The notes below the pieces were generated by a model, which saw only the letters and a program-made list of their open reading frames with translations, did not search any database and had not been told where the DNA came from. A stretch of DNA of 64,000 bases from Perognathus longimembris pacificus (lineage: Eukaryota; Chordata; Mammalia; Rodentia; Heteromyidae). The stretch is from positions 4,142,234 through 4,206,233 of the forward strand of contig NC_063167.1 of the NCBI RefSeq assembly GCF_023159225.1, written 5' to 3'. This document shows, in pieces, positions 61,290 to 64,000 of the stretch. Both the position numbers and the translations under genes were made by a program. Positions within the stretch are counted from its first letter, which is position 1. The number at the start of each line of letters is the position of its first letter.

Positions 61290-61545
61290 CCTCATTGGAT
61301 TTTTTATTGCTATTCTTAAGGGAATGTACACAGGGTGACAGTTCCGTGGGTCGGGCCCAGGCTCCAGGCTCCCCCCCAATCACTCTCACTCAGTTTGTCC
61401 CCCCCTACCCCCCCCCACCTACAAGTTGTACAGTTCATTTTCCACATAGCCACCCTGCCGCAGGCATTCACTGTTTGTCCCTCCTCCGTGCCGGCGCCTC
61501 CTCACCCTCCCAAGACAAACGGACACACAGAGCACACAGCAAACA
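61290..61545 (-). mobile_element. L1 3'-UTR fragment, probable
   Basis: TTTTTTATTGCTATTCTTAA, ACAAGTTGTACAGTTCATTT and CATTCACTGTTTGTCCCTCC recall rodent L1 3' UTRs in inverted orientation. C runs occur inside. Confidence 0.45.
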
Positions 61546-61954
61546 ACAACAGCAACGAATAAAAAAAAACAACCAAACCTCTTGTTTGCATTTCCTGGGG
61601 TTCACTCAGGTAAATACTGTTCTGCACGGTCAGAGGCACCTTGGGCCCCTGGAGTGAGCGGCCGCCCTTGGTCTCTGTGGGGGGGGGGGGCAGAGCCTGG
61701 AGTCAGGGGCAGTTCATGACGCCGTCGTGCGCTTTGGAGCTACCTGCCACATGCTTTTTCCATTTTTAACCCTGTCATCAAAAGATTAGAAGTGCGGGGC
61801 GGCTGGCGGCGCTCTCCGTGCAGAGGAAGCCAGCGGCCTTCCTCCGTTCCACATCCGGCCGCACTGCCATCTTGCACAGGGGCACGCTTGAAGATGAAAG
61901 CCAGTTTGATCGCGAGTTGGAGTGATTGAAGTGTAGGCGCGTGTGTGCGCACAT
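61546..61954. other. Unique sequence, no gene seen
   Basis: Includes an A run (61561-61569) and a G run of 10-12 at 61680. Nothing recognised. Confidence 0.35.
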
Positions 61955-62173
61955 GTACCGAGGCTTGAACTTCGGAGCCTTACGCTTGCCCAGCTCGCTT
62001 GCTTGGCTCTACGACTTGCTCTACCACTTGAACCACACCTCCGGTCCAGCGTTATGCTAACTAATGGAAAATAGTGTCTTGCAGACTTTCCTTCCTTGGG
62101 CTATCTTCAAGTTGTAATCCTCATCTCAGCTTCCTGAGTCGCGGGGATTGTAGATGTGAACCACTAGTGCAAG
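61955..62173 (-). mobile_element. B1-like/Geo composite SINE, diverged
   Basis: Inverted copy from TGTACCGAGGCTTGAACTTC to GTGAACCACTAGTGCAAG. Confidence 0.75.
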
Positions 62174-62179
62174 GGTAGT

Positions 62180-62480
62180 TCTTTTTCCAATTATATAACA
62201 CGTGCTAACCGTAGAAAATAATTTTTAAGAAATAGAGGAAATTGTACGAAAAGATGTTTTGCTAAGCTCTCATAGCCAAACTCAGTTGCTGTTAACATTT
62301 TAGTAAATTTTCTCCCAGTGCGCTTTAAAAATATTTGCGTGGTCATCCTGTTACACAACTTCATCCTTTGCTTCTTCTCCCCCGACATTGTATTATATGC
62401 CTCCATCAATGTTTTGAAGGCACATTGTATAACATGAAAAGGTTTCCAATTTTTCTCTTAACTTATGGCTAAGCAAAACT
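62180..62480 (+). mobile_element. Ancient AT-rich interspersed repeat, class not resolved
   Basis: GTTGCTGTTAACATTTTAGT, then TTTTCTCCCAGTGCGCTTTA, then CATTGTATAACATGAAAAGG follow a familiar old mammalian repeat (compare CTGTTAACATTTTGG). I cannot name the family. Confidence 0.4.
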
Positions 62481-62775
62481 GAAGTAGTAGTTAACTCTTT
62501 TATAGCATTAACGAGTCCCAAGGTCTATCTTAAGTAACTCCATAAGCTTGTTCTCCTCTTTCTGTTAATCACCATTGGACACAGGGGCGGTTGGCCTTCC
62601 CAGCTTACCGTTAAAGCCCGAGACACTGGACTCAAGCCCCCTGGGCATGAAGACCAAAGCACGCCTGACCCACAGATCCCAGTCGCCTATGTTGTTCCCA
62701 TGTAATGGCTTAGTGTTGGCCTCCTCTGCTCTGAAACCACTGTAGAGTTGAGGGTAGGGCGGGGGACACGTCTAC
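62481..62775. other. Unique sequence, no gene seen
   Basis: Mixed composition; nothing recognised. Confidence 0.35.
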
Positions 62776-62902
62776 TTCAGCTTTTTCACTCAAGACCGGC
62801 ACTCCACCACTTGAACTACAGTTCCACTTCTGGCTTTTTGCTGGTTCTTTGGAGATAAGATTGCCATGGACTTTCCCACTCGGGCTGCCTTGGAACCGTG
62901 GC
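62776..62902 (-). mobile_element. B1-like/Geo SINE, partial
   Basis: Only the middle of the element remains: CACTCCACCACTTGAACTAC, the linker, and the left-part 3' half. Confidence 0.75.
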
Positions 62903-63224
62903 TGAAACTTGGGTGGGAATTGCTGGGACAGGGTTAGAGGTCTTGATGTTCAGAGGGAAGCAACTGTGCTCCTGAGAGGGATTTTTCAACACTCTGACCT
63001 TGCTACACAGCCAGAAATATGCTCCGTGTTGACAGCGGAAAAATGTGTCTATATATTCATCTGTGGTCAAATACCTAGATAGAAGTTTGAGGAAACAATG
63101 CAGATGCTGATATTCTCCAGCTCACGCAGGCCATTCCAGGCTATTAAAATTGACTGATTTCTGCCTTCAATTACTTCAGGACTCGCAAATGGATCAGGAC
63201 CCTCAGTGAAAAGTTACCACTTGC
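62903..63224. other. Unique sequence, no gene seen
   Basis: Slightly AT-rich with no repeat signature; nothing recognised. Confidence 0.35.
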
Positions 63225-63425
63225 AGGATGCCGGTGGCTCACACCTATAATCCTCGCTACTCAGGGGGCTGAGATCTGAGGATCCTGGCTCCAAGCCAGC
63301 CTGGGCAGAAAGGCCATGAGACTCTTATCTTCAGTTAACCACCCCAAACCCAGAAGTGGCTCAAAGTGGTAGAGCACTAGCCTTGAATCTCAGAGACAGT
63401 GCACAGGTCCTGAGTTCAAACCTCA
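63225..63425 (+). mobile_element. B1-like/Geo composite SINE
   Basis: GGATGCCGGTGGCTCACACC to GAGTTCAAACCTCATGACCC, with a short deletion at the linker-Geo junction. Confidence 0.9.
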
Positions 63426-63457
63426 TGACCCACAACGACAACAAAGCTACTCCCCTT

Positions 63458-63637
63458 GCCAGGCACTAGTGTCTCACATTTGCAATCCTAGCTACTCAGG
63501 AGGCTGAGATCTGAGCACTGAGAATCAAAGCTAGCCTGAGCAGGAAAACCCATGAGACTTATTTACAATTCACCAGCAAAAAGCCAAATGTACTTAAGTG
63601 GCAGAGTGCTAGCCTTGAGCAAAAAAGCTCAGGGACT
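63458..63637 (+). mobile_element. B1-like/Geo composite SINE, 3' end replaced by microsatellite
   Basis: GCCAGGCACTAGTGTCTCAC to TTGAGCAAAAAAGCTCAGGG. The Geo 3' end is cut off by GT/CA repeats. Same orientation as the preceding copy, about 30 bp apart. Confidence 0.85.
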
Positions 63638-63703
63638 GTGTGCGTGTGTGCATGCACACACACACTTTGTGCGCGCATGCATACACACACACACACACAC
63701 ACT
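63638..63703. repeat. Mixed (GT)n and (CA)n tract
   Basis: GTGTGCGTGTGTGCATGCAC, then CA units, TTTGTGCGCGCATGCATACA and CA units again: two arms with partial dyad symmetry (GTGTGCATGCACAC). Confidence 0.9.
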
Positions 63704-64000
63704 TTCTGGACCTTCAGTACAAGGCTGCTGTCTTGCAACAGTGCTGGTTCAGGACCATGGACAGCAGTCACCATCCTCCTTCCCGGTGGACACCTTCTGT
63801 TATTTCTTCTGACCACTGGCCGGAGCTGACCCGGCTCTCTGTGAGCGTCCCACGTTTCACTTTTGATCCTCGCGGGCTTAGAGTTTAAGGTCACACTCCA
63901 GTTTGGTGCTTGGTCTTCCTCGCGTGTTGGCTTCTTGGCGTGGAGACGCTGACATTGCTCTGCCTGGTGACCTTTGCCCCCAGTGCTGGGCGAGCTCACA
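63704..64000. other. Unique sequence to window end, no gene seen
   Basis: Mixed composition. The minus-strand frame starting at 63999 (146 codons) crosses the microsatellite and SINE and is not supported. Confidence 0.4.

Overview
This window looks like nuclear DNA of a rodent of the superfamily Geomyoidea (kangaroo rats, pocket mice, pocket gophers). The evidence is its SINEs. Six copies are a dimer of a tRNA-Ala/ID-like left part (box B GGTTCGATTCC) and a right part beginning near AGAAGTGGCGCTGTGGCTCAAG. That structure is the published IDL-Geo SINE, reported as restricted to Geomyoidea. About 27 further SINEs join the same Geo right part to a 7SL/B1-like left part. The name rests on recognised consensus features; no database search was run.

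I support no protein-coding gene. The long open frames are tandem repeats whose unit lacks stop codons (34720-35890, 49055-49860, 53424-54030, 55690-56275), frames through SINEs, or L1 ORF2 debris. The only recognisable protein remnant is a broken L1 ORF2 C-terminus on the minus strand at 39432-40344. No exon with flanking splice sites could be recognised. The window therefore reads as intergenic or intronic sequence, GC-rich and heavy in minisatellites, of the sort often found near chromosome ends (an inference).

Layout. 1-5000: unique GC-rich DNA with a few SINEs. 5000-13000: L1 remnants and dense, sometimes nested SINEs. 13000-29000: GC-rich unique DNA with a GC-box minisatellite (13977), a CpG-rich block with three CACGTG boxes (20764), a pyrimidine minisatellite (24136), a Tigger remnant (24628) and a low-repeat AT-rich island (26100). 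29000-34700: old SINEs and L1. 34720-35890: a 1.2-kb CAC/CAT minisatellite. 36000-38950: a CpG-rich block followed by AT-rich unique sequence. 38957-40355: a 5'-truncated L1 with target duplications, itself interrupted by IDL-Geo. 40700-46800: unique DNA with an eight-slot heat-shock-element-like array, a 300-bp CCT tract and a full-consensus CTCF-like motif. 46125-56275: a minisatellite belt (units of 74, 33, 16 and 19 bp, then a 580-bp polypurine tract) with one solo ERV-type LTR at 50020-50479. 56300-64000: unique DNA, an AT-rich island beside a CpG-rich block at 59690-60560, then SINEs.

What may do work here is regulatory: about ten AT-rich, repeat-free islands with many TAAT/ATTA cores, several CpG-rich blocks, and motif clusters (HSE, E-box, CTCF, GC/CACCC boxes). 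Conservation and function cannot be judged from one sequence.
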